Assembly (NCBI RefSeq): GCF_004124315.2
Contig: NZ_CP096889.1
Span: forward strand, 1,657,001-1,721,000
From: Bacillus cabrialesii
GTDB taxonomy: Bacteria > Bacillota > Bacilli > Bacillales > Bacillaceae
DNA length: 64,000 bases
Reading direction: 5' to 3'
The notes under the pieces are model-generated. The model did no database searches and had not been told where the DNA came from. It was given only the letters and a program-made list of their open reading frames with translations. Positions within the stretch are counted from its first letter, which is position 1. Each line of letters opens with the position of its first letter. Both the position numbers and the translations under genes were made by a program. Positions 44,581 through 53,395 of this stretch are shown piece after piece.

Positions 44581-45065
44581 TATCTTCTCACTTGATAGGC
44601 AAAATGATAAAGGCTGTTATCGGTGGATACCAGTCTCGAATCTCCTGAGTAAACTCTGAATGGAATGATGTCATAGTAATGAACAGAGACAGATGTGTAA
44701 TACGTGTAGTACCCAGCAGCTGGCCCCAAATACATTGGAACCGCAAACGTTCCGTTTGCATCGGTTGTTCCTGAAGCTGTTTGTGTTGTATTTCCGACTT
44801 TCGTATCTGCTTCGAATCTTACTGGGGCGTTTGGCACCGGCTGTCCGTTTTGGTCGAGTAATTTGCCGCTTATCGTAATATTGTACTTAACTCGCCAAAA
44901 TTGACCTTGGCCGTAATTGATTTTGCCGTAAACGCCTCCATCTGTGCTGATATTTGTGATTGAAGCCTTATAAGGCGCCTCGGCAGCGTCTGCTTGCTGT
45001 GCCGGGACAAAGATTGAAAAAACGGCTGCTAAGCACAACATAAACAATAAACCGATTTTTTTCAT
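44580..45065 (-). CDS. ylqB: Secreted small Ig-like protein of unknown function
   Basis: The 161-residue protein begins with a clear signal peptide (basic MKK, hydrophobic core, cleavage after ADA near residue 27). The mature part looks like one beta-sandwich: SGKLLDQNGQPVPNAPVRFEADT and TTDANGTFAVPMYLGPAAG resemble bacterial Ig-like (Big-1-type) or carboxypeptidase-regulatory repeats, followed by a Tyr-rich stretch YYTYYTSVSVHYYD. No enzyme motif is seen. It is the only gene on the minus strand between ftsY and ylxM, with AAAGGAGG before the ATG. The position matches ylqB; its function is not known to me. Confidence 0.85.
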   Translation of the reverse strand: MKKIGLLFMLCLAAVFSIFVPAQQADAAEAPYKASITNISTDGGVYGKINYGQGQFWRVKYNITISGKLLDQNGQPVPNAPVRFEADTKVGNTTQTASGTTDANGTFAVPMYLGPAAGYYTYYTSVSVHYYDIIPFRVYSGDSRLVSTDNSLYHFAYQVRR

Positions 45066-45171
45066 AAATAGTCCTCCTTTAAAATAGGGTTCTTATACAA
45101 TATCGGAATAAACTGGATTATATTTAGCGTATTTTGGAAAAGGGCAATCGCTGCTTTGACAAGATAAAAAC

Positions 45172-45200
45172 TTGACAGTCTCAATGAAACCGTGTAAACT
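45172..45200 (+). promoter_or_regulatory. Sigma-A promoter of ylxM-ffh
   Basis: A consensus TTGACA (45172-45177) and TAAACT (45195-45200) are separated by exactly 17 bases, 45 bases before ylxM. Confidence 0.85.
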
Positions 45201-45244
45201 AAGTTATCGTAAAGGGATTTGACTTAACAAAGGGGAGAGCTCAA

Positions 45245-45577
45245 ATGTCACTCGAAAAGACAACGCGAATGAATTATCTGTTTGATTTTTATCAGTCGTT
45301 GTTGACGTCAAAACAGAAGAGCTATATGTCGCTTTATTATTTGGACGATTTCTCCCTAGGCGAAATAGCCGAAGAATATGAGGTTTCAAGACAAGCTGTT
45401 TATGATAACATCAAACGAACAGAAGCAATGCTTGAACAATATGAAGAAAAGCTGCTCCTTTTGAAAAAGTTTCAGGAGCGTAAAGAGATGTTTAATAAGC
45501 TGAAGGAGCTTGCTTCCGGTTCAAAAGAAGAGGAAGAAGTTACAGCTCTGATTGAAGCGCTTGAGAAATTAGATTAG
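45245..45577 (+). CDS. ylxM: SRP-associated helix-turn-helix protein YlxM
   Basis: The 110-residue protein resembles sigma-70 region 4 helix-turn-helix proteins: YYLDDFSLGEIAEEYEVSRQAVYDNIKRTE (about residues 33-62) is the helix-turn-helix, followed by a charged helical tail. YlxM proteins are found next to ffh and, in streptococci, bind SRP components and influence Ffh GTPase activity. It lies 13 bases upstream of ffh on the same transcript. DNA binding in Bacillus is not shown. Confidence 0.92.
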   Translation: MSLEKTTRMNYLFDFYQSLLTSKQKSYMSLYYLDDFSLGEIAEEYEVSRQAVYDNIKRTEAMLEQYEEKLLLLKKFQERKEMFNKLKELASGSKEEEEVTALIEALEKLD

Positions 45578-45590
45578 GAGGCGGCAAACT

Positions 45591-46931
45591 ATGGCATTTG
45601 AAGGATTAGCCGACCGACTGCAGCAGACGATTTCTAAAATCCGCGGAAAAGGGAAAGTCAGCGAACAAGACGTAAAAGATATGATGCGTGAGGTTCGTCT
45701 TGCGCTGCTTGAGGCTGACGTTAACTTTAAAGTAGTCAAGGATTTTGTCAAAAAAGTAAGTGAACGCGCTGTAGGCCAAGACGTCATGAAAAGTCTGACG
45801 CCTGGCCAGCAGGTCATTAAAGTTGTTCAAGAGGAACTGACTGAGCTGATGGGCGGCGAAGAGAGCAAAATCGCCGTCGCAAAAAGGCCGCCGACTGTTA
45901 TTATGATGGTCGGTCTCCAAGGTGCCGGTAAAACGACAACAAGCGGTAAACTTGCGAATCTGCTGCGCAAAAAGCATAATCGCAAACCGATGCTGGTTGC
46001 TGCCGATATTTACCGCCCAGCCGCTATTAAGCAGCTGGAAACGCTCGGCAAACAGCTTGACATGCCTGTTTTCTCTCTTGGTGATCAGGTCAGCCCTGTG
46101 GAAATAGCTAAACAGGCTATTGAAAAAGCCAAGGAAGAACATTATGACTATGTCATTTTGGATACGGCAGGCCGCTTGCATATTGACCATGAACTGATGG
46201 ATGAACTGACCAAGGTAAAAGAAATCGCGAATCCGGAAGAAATCTTCCTGGTTGTCGATTCAATGACCGGTCAGGACGCTGTGAATGTTGCCCAAAGCTT
46301 TAATGAACAGCTCGGGCTAACCGGTGTTGTGTTAACCAAGCTTGATGGAGACACACGCGGCGGTGCTGCGCTTTCTATTCGCGCGGTCACAAACACGCCG
46401 ATTAAGTTCGCTGGTTTAGGCGAAAAGCTTGACGCGTTAGAACCGTTCCATCCTGAACGCATGGCATCAAGGATTCTCGGCATGGGTGACGTGCTGACAT
46501 TGATTGAAAAAGCACAGGCCAGCGTTGATGAAGACAAAGCCAAAGAGCTGGAACAAAAAATGAGAACGATGAGCTTCACATTGGACGATTTTCTGGAGCA
46601 GCTCGGGCAGGTCAGAAATATGGGGCCGCTTGATGAACTTCTGCAAATGATGCCGGGTGCAGGCAAAATGAAAGGCCTGAAAAACATCCAAGTGGATGAA
46701 AAGCAGCTGAATCATGTGGAAGCGATCATCAAATCAATGACCGTTCTTGAAAAAGAACAGCCGGATATCATCAATGCCAGCCGGCGGAAGCGGATTGCGA
46801 AAGGAAGCGGGACATCCGTGCAGGAAGTCAACCGTCTGCTTAAGCAGTTTGACGAAATGAAAAAAATGATGAAGCAGATGACAAACATGTCAAAAGGTAA
46901 GAAAAAAGGGTTTAAGCTACCTTTTATGTAA
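45591..46931 (+). CDS. ffh: Signal recognition particle GTPase
   Basis: The 446-residue SRP54 protein binds signal sequences and the SRP RNA. The NG domain has G1 GLQGAGKTTTSGKLA (from residue 108), DTAGRLHID and TKLDGDTRGGAA. The C-terminal M domain ends with a methionine-rich stretch (MKKMMKQMTNM) that binds hydrophobic signals. AGGAGGCGG precedes the ATG. With ftsY nearby, the window holds both SRP GTPases. Confidence 0.97.
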   Translation: MAFEGLADRLQQTISKIRGKGKVSEQDVKDMMREVRLALLEADVNFKVVKDFVKKVSERAVGQDVMKSLTPGQQVIKVVQEELTELMGGEESKIAVAKRPPTVIMMVGLQGAGKTTTSGKLANLLRKKHNRKPMLVAADIYRPAAIKQLETLGKQLDMPVFSLGDQVSPVEIAKQAIEKAKEEHYDYVILDTAGRLHIDHELMDELTKVKEIANPEEIFLVVDSMTGQDAVNVAQSFNEQLGLTGVVLTKLDGDTRGGAALSIRAVTNTPIKFAGLGEKLDALEPFHPERMASRILGMGDVLTLIEKAQASVDEDKAKELEQKMRTMSFTLDDFLEQLGQVRNMGPLDELLQMMPGAGKMKGLKNIQVDEKQLNHVEAIIKSMTVLEKEQPDIINASRRKRIAKGSGTSVQEVNRLLKQFDEMKKMMKQMTNMSKGKKKGFKLPFM

Positions 46932-46971
46932 TCGGTTATACATGATAAAACCGTTGTTAAGAAAAAACACT

Positions 46972-47000
46972 TTACAAACACTTTTATCATTGTTAATATA
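46972..47000 (+). promoter_or_regulatory. Sigma-A promoter of rpsP-khpA
   Basis: TTTACA (46972-46977) and TAATAT (46995-47000) are 17 bases apart, 37 bases before the rpsP start. Confidence 0.65.
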
Positions 47001-47012
47001 CTATCTTGTTGA

Positions 47013-47308
<296 letters not shown>

Positions 47309-47309
<1 letters not shown>

Positions 47310-47554
47310 TGACTGATCAACACTTGGAAGATTTGATTGTCCGAATTGTGACGCCGCTTGTTGATCATCCAGATGACATTCGCGTCATAAGAGAAGAAAC
47401 CGATCAAAAGATTGCGCTGCGCTTATCTGTCCATAAGTCAGATACCGGTAAAGTTATCGGAAAGCAAGGTCGGACTGCAAAAGCGATTCGAACAGCTGTA
47501 TTTGCAGCTGGCGCACAGTCTTCTAAGAAAGTTCAATTTGAGATATTTGACTAA
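47309..47554 (+). CDS. khpA: KH-domain RNA-binding protein KhpA
   Basis: The 81-residue protein (formerly ylqC) is almost only a KH domain; the RNA-binding GxxG loop is GKQG in TGKVIGKQGRTAKAIRTAV. In related Firmicutes KhpA pairs with KhpB/Jag to control cell length and division. It overlaps rpsP by one base and is followed by a strong terminator, so the two form a small operon. Confidence 0.93.
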
Positions 47555-47587
47555 AAAGGGAGAGGGCCGGCACCTCCCCTTTTTTTA
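47553..47587 (+). terminator. Terminator of rpsP-khpA
   Basis: AAAAAGGGAG with inner GG and CC pairs matches CCTCCCCTTTTT across a GC-rich loop, followed by TTTTTTT. It begins at the khpA stop codon. Confidence 0.88.
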
Positions 47588-47676
47588 CACGCAAAAAAAG
47601 GGTAAACTGATAGAAGCTTAGGCAAAATAGTAAAGCCTGGGCCGAAAAAAGTTTTAAAAGCGGGGAGCTTGGTGCG

Positions 47677-48063
47677 ATGCAAATTATTCACCGTGTAGCC
47701 GTTATGCAAGTCTTAACCGAGCGCAGCAAAGAAAAGCTTTTAGCTTCTTTTGCCGAAAAGAAACAAATGCTTGAACGAGAATGCAGCCAGCTCTATTTTC
47801 AGCTTAGAAAACATGAGAAAGAACAGCAAAACCCAGATATGATTGAACAATTTAAAAAGGCAATAGAAAAGCGGAAAGATAATATAAAAATAATCGATTT
47901 TCAAATTGCTCAAGTACATACATTGCCGCTCGGCAGTGAGATGAAAGAAAAGGAAGTCGATGCGCTGCTGACGATTGAAGCCGGGGATGACTGGCATGAG
48001 AAAACAGCAGCAAACACCATCGTCATAAAAGACGGAAAAGTAATTGAAATTCGCCAGAGGTGA
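47677..48063 (+). CDS. ylqD: Coiled-coil protein YlqD
   Basis: The 128-residue protein belongs to the YlqD family of unknown function. Residues 20-65 form a charged amphipathic helix (AEKKQMLERECSQLYFQLRKHEKEQQ) likely to coil; a small beta-rich C terminus includes WHEKTAANTIVIKDGKVIEIRQ. No catalytic motif is seen. It lies between khpA and rimM and ends four bases before rimM, so it may be expressed with ribosome maturation genes. Confidence 0.88.
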   Translation: MQIIHRVAVMQVLTERSKEKLLASFAEKKQMLERECSQLYFQLRKHEKEQQNPDMIEQFKKAIEKRKDNIKIIDFQIAQVHTLPLGSEMKEKEVDALLTIEAGDDWHEKTAANTIVIKDGKVIEIRQR

Positions 48064-48067
48064 TCAT

Positions 48068-48592
48068 ATGACAAAGCGATGGTTTAATGTAGGTAAAATC
48101 GTAAATACCCACGGAATTAAAGGCGAAGTACGGGTAATTTCGAAAACGGATTTTGCCGAAGAACGGTACAAGCCTGGCAACACGCTGTATTTGTTTATGG
48201 ACGGCCGTAACGAACCAGTGGAAGTAACGGTAAACACGCACAGAATGCATAAGCAATTTCATCTGCTGCAGTTTAAAGAAAGACCAAGCCTGAATGAAGT
48301 AGAAGAACTGAAAAACGCAATCATTAAAGTTCCTGAAGAAGATTTGGGAGACCTGAATGAGGGTGAATTTTATTTCCACGAAATCATCGGGTGCGAAGTA
48401 TTTACCGAGGACGGCGAGCTGATTGGAAAGGTCAAAGAAATTTTGACGCCGGGAGCAAATGATGTATGGGTCATCGGCCGAAAAGGGAAAAAAGACGCGT
48501 TGATTCCTTACATTGAATCAGTAGTCAAACATATCGATGTCAGCGAAAAGAAAATTGAGATTGAACTCATGGAAGGATTAATAGACGAATGA
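48068..48592 (+). CDS. rimM: 16S rRNA processing protein RimM
   Basis: The 174-residue protein binds ribosomal protein S19 and aids maturation of the 30S head. The N-terminal RimM beta-barrel begins WFNVGKIVNTHGIKGEVRV; the C-terminal PRC-barrel contains GANDVWVIGRKGKKDALIPYIESVVK. ATG 48068 is behind GAGGTGATC and gives the normal length. It overlaps trmD by four bases (ATGA). Confidence 0.95.
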   Translation: MTKRWFNVGKIVNTHGIKGEVRVISKTDFAEERYKPGNTLYLFMDGRNEPVEVTVNTHRMHKQFHLLQFKERPSLNEVEELKNAIIKVPEEDLGDLNEGEFYFHEIIGCEVFTEDGELIGKVKEILTPGANDVWVIGRKGKKDALIPYIESVVKHIDVSEKKIEIELMEGLIDE

Positions 48593-49320
48593 AAATCGAC
48601 TTTTTGACGCTGTTTCCTGAAATGTTTGAAGGCGTGCTCGGTTCATCGATTCTTCAAAAAGCCCAAGACAAAGATGCGGTGCAGTTTCAGGTTGTGAATT
48701 TTCGCGAGTATTCGGATAACAAGCACAATACTGTGGACGATTATCCTTATGGCGGCGGCGCGGGCATGGTTCTCAAGCCTCAGCCTGTTTTTGACGCGGT
48801 CGAGGACCTGACTGCAAAGGCAGCCGCTGCTCCGCGTATTATCCTCGTTTGTCCGCAAGGTGAACGTTTTACCCAAAAAAAAGCAGAGCAATTAGCGAAG
48901 GAAGAGCATTTGCTGTTCATTTGCGGGCATTATGAAGGCTATGATGAACGCATTCGCGAGCATCTGGTGACGGATGAAATATCAATTGGCGACTTTGTTC
49001 TAACGGGCGGTGAGCTTCCCGCAATGATGATTGCAGACAGTGTGGTCAGGCTGCTTCCTGGTGTGCTGGGCAAAGAGGCTTCCCATATTGAGGATTCATT
49101 CAGCACCGGCCTGTTAGAACACCCGCATTATACAAGACCGGCAGATTATAAAGGTTTAAAAGTGCCTGGCACACTTCTATCAGGAAACCATGAAAAAATC
49201 AAAGAATGGCGAAATAAAGAATCGATCAGAAGGACCTATGTAAGACGTCCGGATCTTTTGAAAGACTATCCGCTTACAGAGCAGCAAAGAAAATGGATTT
49301 CCGAATGGGAAAAAGAATAG
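48589..49320 (+). CDS. trmD: tRNA (guanine-37-N1)-methyltransferase
   Basis: The 243-residue SPOUT enzyme methylates G37 of tRNAs to prevent frameshifting. The start MKIDFLTLFPEMFEG and the knotted SAM-binding segments YPYGGGAGMVLKPQP, CGHYEGYDERI, SIGDFVLTGGELPAM and LLEHPHYTRP are all conserved. The start overlaps rimM. The next gene, rplS, has its own promoter. Confidence 0.97.
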   Translation: MKIDFLTLFPEMFEGVLGSSILQKAQDKDAVQFQVVNFREYSDNKHNTVDDYPYGGGAGMVLKPQPVFDAVEDLTAKAAAAPRIILVCPQGERFTQKKAEQLAKEEHLLFICGHYEGYDERIREHLVTDEISIGDFVLTGGELPAMMIADSVVRLLPGVLGKEASHIEDSFSTGLLEHPHYTRPADYKGLKVPGTLLSGNHEKIKEWRNKESIRRTYVRRPDLLKDYPLTEQQRKWISEWEKE

Positions 49321-49326
49321 ATTTTA

Positions 49327-49355
49327 TTGCATAGACTATGAAATTGTGATAAGAT
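49327..49355 (+). promoter_or_regulatory. Sigma-A promoter of rplS
   Basis: TTGCAT (49327-49332) and TAAGAT (49350-49355) are 17 bases apart, just after the trmD stop. Transcription would start about 49362, at the 5' end of the rplS leader. Confidence 0.75.
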
Positions 49356-49361
49356 ACTACT

Positions 49362-49807
<446 letters not shown>

Positions 49808-49819
49808 TGATAACGAACG

Positions 49820-49855
49820 AAAAGAGCTTGTTACCTGTAACAAGCTCTTTTTTTA
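49820..49855 (+). terminator. Terminator of rplS
   Basis: A perfect stem of about 13 base pairs (AAAGAGCTTGTTA, loop CCTG, TAACAAGCTCTTT) is followed by TTTT. Confidence 0.93.
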
Positions 49856-49863
49856 TACAGAAT

Positions 49864-49892
49864 TTGAAAATGCCGTACAGGCATCGTAAAAT
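49864..49892 (+). promoter_or_regulatory. Sigma-A promoter of rbgA
   Basis: TTGAAA (49864-49869) and TAAAAT (49887-49892) are 17 bases apart, directly after the rplS terminator and 59 bases before rbgA. Confidence 0.7.
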
Positions 49893-49951
49893 ACATAAAG
49901 TACAACAAAGAATCATGCATACTGAAGAGATAAAGGCGGTGTTCGTGTCAC

Positions 49952-50800
49952 ATGACAATTCAATGGTTCCCGGGCCATATGGCAAAGGCAAGGCGGGAAG
50001 TAACCGAAAAATTAAAATTAATCGATATTGTATATGAATTGGTAGATGCCAGAATTCCGATGTCATCAAGAAACCCAATGATTGAAGACATTCTAAAAAA
50101 TAAGCCGCGAATTATGCTGTTAAACAAGGCGGACAAAGCAGATGCGGCAGTTACACAGCGGTGGAAAGAGCACTTTGAGGACCAGGGGATCCGCTCTCTA
50201 TCCATTAATTCTGTAAACGGTCAAGGCTTAAATCAAATTGTGCCGGCGTCAAAAGAGATTCTCCAGGAGAAATTTGACCGGATGAGAGCGAAAGGCGTGA
50301 AGCCGAGAGCGATTCGCGCTTTGATCATAGGCATTCCAAACGTCGGAAAATCAACGCTCATCAACCGGCTGGCAAAGAAAAACATAGCGAAAACGGGAGA
50401 CAGACCTGGTATTACGACATCACAGCAGTGGGTCAAAGTCGGGAAAGAATTAGAGCTCTTAGATACACCGGGAATTCTATGGCCTAAATTTGAGGACGAG
50501 CTTGTCGGCTTGAGGCTCGCAGTCACCGGGGCTATTAAAGACTCGATAATCAATCTGCAGGACGTTGCCGTGTTTGGCCTTCGTTTTCTCGAAGAACACT
50601 ATCCTGAACGGCTTAAAGAGCGCTACGGCCTTGATGAAATCCCAGAGGACATAGCGGAGTTGTTTGATGCAATAGGTGAAAAGCGCGGCTGTCTCATGAG
50701 CGGAGGGCTCATTAACTACGATAAGACGACTGAAGTCATCATTCGCGATATCCGCACTGAAAAGTTCGGCAGGCTGTCATTTGAACAGCCGACTATGTAA
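49952..50800 (+). CDS. rbgA: 50S assembly GTPase RbgA
   Basis: The 282-residue circularly permuted GTPase (formerly ylqF) completes 50S assembly; cells without it accumulate 45S particles lacking L16. Motifs run G4 (LNKADKAD), G1 (GIPNVGKSTLIN) and G3 (DTPGILWPK), the permuted order. The N terminus WFPGHMAKARRE is the family signature, and a C-terminal ANTAR-like helical domain binds rRNA. The ribosome-binding site (AAGGCGGTG) is modest and distant. It shares the circular permutation with RsgA, also in this window. Confidence 0.95.
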   Translation: MTIQWFPGHMAKARREVTEKLKLIDIVYELVDARIPMSSRNPMIEDILKNKPRIMLLNKADKADAAVTQRWKEHFEDQGIRSLSINSVNGQGLNQIVPASKEILQEKFDRMRAKGVKPRAIRALIIGIPNVGKSTLINRLAKKNIAKTGDRPGITTSQQWVKVGKELELLDTPGILWPKFEDELVGLRLAVTGAIKDSIINLQDVAVFGLRFLEEHYPERLKERYGLDEIPEDIAELFDAIGEKRGCLMSGGLINYDKTTEVIIRDIRTEKFGRLSFEQPTM

Positions 50801-50831
50801 AGGCGCGCAGAAATGCGGGTCTTTATTTTTT
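50801..50831 (+). terminator. Terminator between rbgA and rnhB
   Basis: AAAGGCGCGCA and TGCGGGTCTTT pair around GAAA with one mismatch and one G-U pair, followed by ATTTTTTCC. It begins right at the rbgA stop, so rnhB may depend on read-through. Confidence 0.7.
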
Positions 50832-50870
50832 CCTGGGCGAACCGATACATACAGTAAGGGAGAAGAGAAA

Positions 50871-51638
50871 GTGAATACATTAACCGTAAAGGACATTAAA
50901 GACCGTTTGCAGGGAGTGAAGGATGAACATGACCCATTCCTTGCCCAGTGTGAAAACGACCCGAGAAAAAGCGTTCAAACGCTTGTAGAGCAATGGCTTA
51001 AAAAGCAGGCGAAAGAAAAAGCGCTGAAAGAACAATGGGTCAACATGACTTCATATGAAAGACTGGCAAGAAACAAAGGATTTCGCTTGATTGCCGGTGT
51101 TGACGAGGTCGGCCGGGGGCCATTGGCCGGACCCGTTGTCGCCAGCGCAGTCATCCTTCCAGAGGAATGTGAAATACTTGGGCTGACAGACTCCAAAAAG
51201 CTTTCAGAAAAAAGGCGTGAGGAATATTACGAGCTTATTATGAAAGAAGCGCTGGCGGTTGGAATAGGAATTGTAGAAGCTTCTGTTATTGATGAAATTA
51301 ATATATATGAAGCTTCAAAGATGGCAATGGTGAAAGCGATACACGATATGTCAGATACACCCGATTATTTGCTTGTTGACGCAATGACGCTGCCGCTTGA
51401 CACGAATCAGTCATCAATTATAAAAGGCGATGCTAAAAGCGTGTCTATTGCGGCAGGTGCGTGTATCGCGAAAGTAACGAGAGACCGAATGATGAGCGAT
51501 TATGCCAAAATATACCCGATGTATGGTTTTGAAAAAAATAAAGGCTATGGGACAAAAGAACATTTGGAAGCTCTCGCAGCATACGGCCCAACTGAATTGC
51601 ACCGCAAAACTTTCGCTCCTGTTCAATCATTCAGTTAA
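50871..51638 (+). CDS. rnhB: Ribonuclease HII
   Basis: The 255-residue enzyme cuts RNA in RNA-DNA hybrids and single ribonucleotides in DNA. The catalytic acidic pair is Asp78-Glu79 in GVDEVGRGPLAGP, with a further acid in LLVDAMTL. Like other Bacillus HII enzymes it has an extra N-terminal region of about 70 residues before the catalytic core. The start is GTG 50871, nine bases behind AAGGGAG; an upstream in-frame start would lie inside rbgA. Confidence 0.95.
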   Translation: MNTLTVKDIKDRLQGVKDEHDPFLAQCENDPRKSVQTLVEQWLKKQAKEKALKEQWVNMTSYERLARNKGFRLIAGVDEVGRGPLAGPVVASAVILPEECEILGLTDSKKLSEKRREEYYELIMKEALAVGIGIVEASVIDEINIYEASKMAMVKAIHDMSDTPDYLLVDAMTLPLDTNQSSIIKGDAKSVSIAAGACIAKVTRDRMMSDYAKIYPMYGFEKNKGYGTKEHLEALAAYGPTELHRKTFAPVQSFS

Positions 51639-51667
51639 ACCAGTGGACAAGGAGGCACCTCTTTTCA

Positions 51668-53395
51668 ATGAATATACGAAATGATGTACAAAAGGCGCTG
51701 CAGCACCTTTTTGGACATACACCAGTCACGCAGGAAACGACAAATGCCAGCGAATCGCTAAACGGGGAGAAGCGTCTCCTTTTAGGAAAAGTGCTTCGTT
51801 TATTAGGAGACCAGCATGCGCTGATCCAAGTCGGTAATCAAACGATCCAGGGAAAACTTGAAACCCAGCTTCGTCCTCAGGCATACTATTGGTTTTCCTA
51901 CGAAAAAAAAACGGCAGAACAGACAGGGCGCCTTCAGGTCGTTCAAAGCTTTGGCCAGAATCCCAAAACCATTCAGGATGCAGCTGGCAAGCTTTTAAAT
52001 GCCATGTCTGTGAAGCCGTCAAATGCTGCTATCATGATGACTGGCGCTATGCTGAAAAGCAAAACACCCGTAACAGAAAATGATATCAAAACAGCTGTCC
52101 GCTGGATGGATACACTGCCTGCTTCAGATGCAAAAAAAGCGATTGAAACGGTTTTGTTCGCTTTAAAGCGTGATCTCCCCATTCACCCCGAGGTTTTGAG
52201 CGGTGTTCATGCTGTGAAATCGCCTGTTCCGCTGCATCAGCACGTATCCCAGCTTCTTCAGGCAATCAATCAAAATCCTCAGCAGGGTCAAATCACGGCA
52301 AAGCTGAAAGAAGCAGTTACGGCACTTTTTAATAGTGAAATCGATGTCCACGCAGAGCGTCTGATTGCTAAGCTTATCTCTTTAACAGACAATACCAAAG
52401 CACCTTCTTCAGGCAATACATCTGGAAACAGGGAGATTAGCGCACCAGCCGAGCCCTCAGGGAAGGCCAGCTTGTCGCTTGCAAACACAGAGGAACAGAG
52501 AAGCATACAAGGAGAGCCTATTAAAACAGCAGCAGACATTCCAATCAAAGAAGCCCGTCAGCTGTTGGCAAAGCTGGCGGATTCTGCAGAAAAAAACAGT
52601 CTCCAAATTGTGAAAGAAGCAGCAAATTGGATTAAAGCGGCTGCTTCATCGGGTGATAGCAAGCCGCAAGAAGTTTCTGCTGTTTTACAGGCGGCACAAG
52701 TCACAGATCAGGAAGCCGAAGTCTTTTTAAAGGCTGTTCAGCAGACAGCCCCTCATTTGGCGGATAAGGCAGATGTTCTTTCTTTCTTATCCAAAGTGAA
52801 AACGGCAATCGGCGCAAGGGACGAGCTTGCGTTCATTAAAGCGTTTGAACAAGGAGGCGCAGTCACACCTGACGATATACAATCCATCAAGCTGGCACTT
52901 CATGCCGCAAGAGCGTCGCATGAGGTAGCCGAACCAGTCAAACAGGAAGCTGATCAGCTGTTTCATAAACTAAACGGCCAGCTTTTCATGCAGCAGGACC
53001 ATCCGTCATACAGCCAAATTGTAATGTCGTTTCCGCTGTTTTCGAAGTCGGGGGTTCAGGACATGACGGTTCTGTTTAAAGGAAAGAAAGAAGCGGACGG
53101 AAAGCTTGATCCATCCCATTGCCGCCTTTTGTTTTTGCTGCAGCTGGATACGTTAAAAGAAACCGTCGTTGATTGCCTGATACAGCAAAAAGTTATGACC
53201 ATTACAATTGAGACTGATTTCGAGCTTCAGGCTGCGATTGATCCGATGGTGCCCGCGCTTAAACAAGGTCTCAAGGAAATGGGATACAGCCTTTCAGGAG
53301 TAAACGCTAAAAAAAGGATTCACTCCGAAGAGAAGGCTTCAATCGATCAATATGTAACAAGCATCAGTGATCAGGAAGTGGATGTGAAAATATGA
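51668..53395 (+). CDS. ylqG: FliK-like protein YlqG
   Basis: The 575-residue protein has a long low-complexity middle rich in Ala, Lys, Gln and Ser (about 180-420). Its C-terminal part (about 455-575) has the layout of the flagellar hook-length FliK C-terminal domain: CRLLFLLQLDTLKETVVDCLI, then TITIETDFELQAAIDPMVPALKQGLKEMGYSLSGVNAKK, that is a strand-strand-helix pattern ending in a 'GY-x-L' strand. No signal peptide or membrane span. It overlaps ylqH by four bases. The FliK link is my reading from pattern, not from a search. Confidence 0.75.
   Translation: MNIRNDVQKALQHLFGHTPVTQETTNASESLNGEKRLLLGKVLRLLGDQHALIQVGNQTIQGKLETQLRPQAYYWFSYEKKTAEQTGRLQVVQSFGQNPKTIQDAAGKLLNAMSVKPSNAAIMMTGAMLKSKTPVTENDIKTAVRWMDTLPASDAKKAIETVLFALKRDLPIHPEVLSGVHAVKSPVPLHQHVSQLLQAINQNPQQGQITAKLKEAVTALFNSEIDVHAERLIAKLISLTDNTKAPSSGNTSGNREISAPAEPSGKASLSLANTEEQRSIQGEPIKTAADIPIKEARQLLAKLADSAEKNSLQIVKEAANWIKAAASSGDSKPQEVSAVLQAAQVTDQEAEVFLKAVQQTAPHLADKADVLSFLSKVKTAIGARDELAFIKAFEQGGAVTPDDIQSIKLALHAARASHEVAEPVKQEADQLFHKLNGQLFMQQDHPSYSQIVMSFPLFSKSGVQDMTVLFKGKKEADGKLDPSHCRLLFLLQLDTLKETVVDCLIQQKVMTITIETDFELQAAIDPMVPALKQGLKEMGYSLSGVNAKKRIHSEEKASIDQYVTSISDQEVDVKI

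Noticed and set aside
45606..46190. 194-codon minus-strand open frame opposite ffh
   Set aside because: Fully inside ffh, no start signals and no recognisable protein; the composition is Phe/Leu-rich as expected from antisense of Lys/Glu codons.
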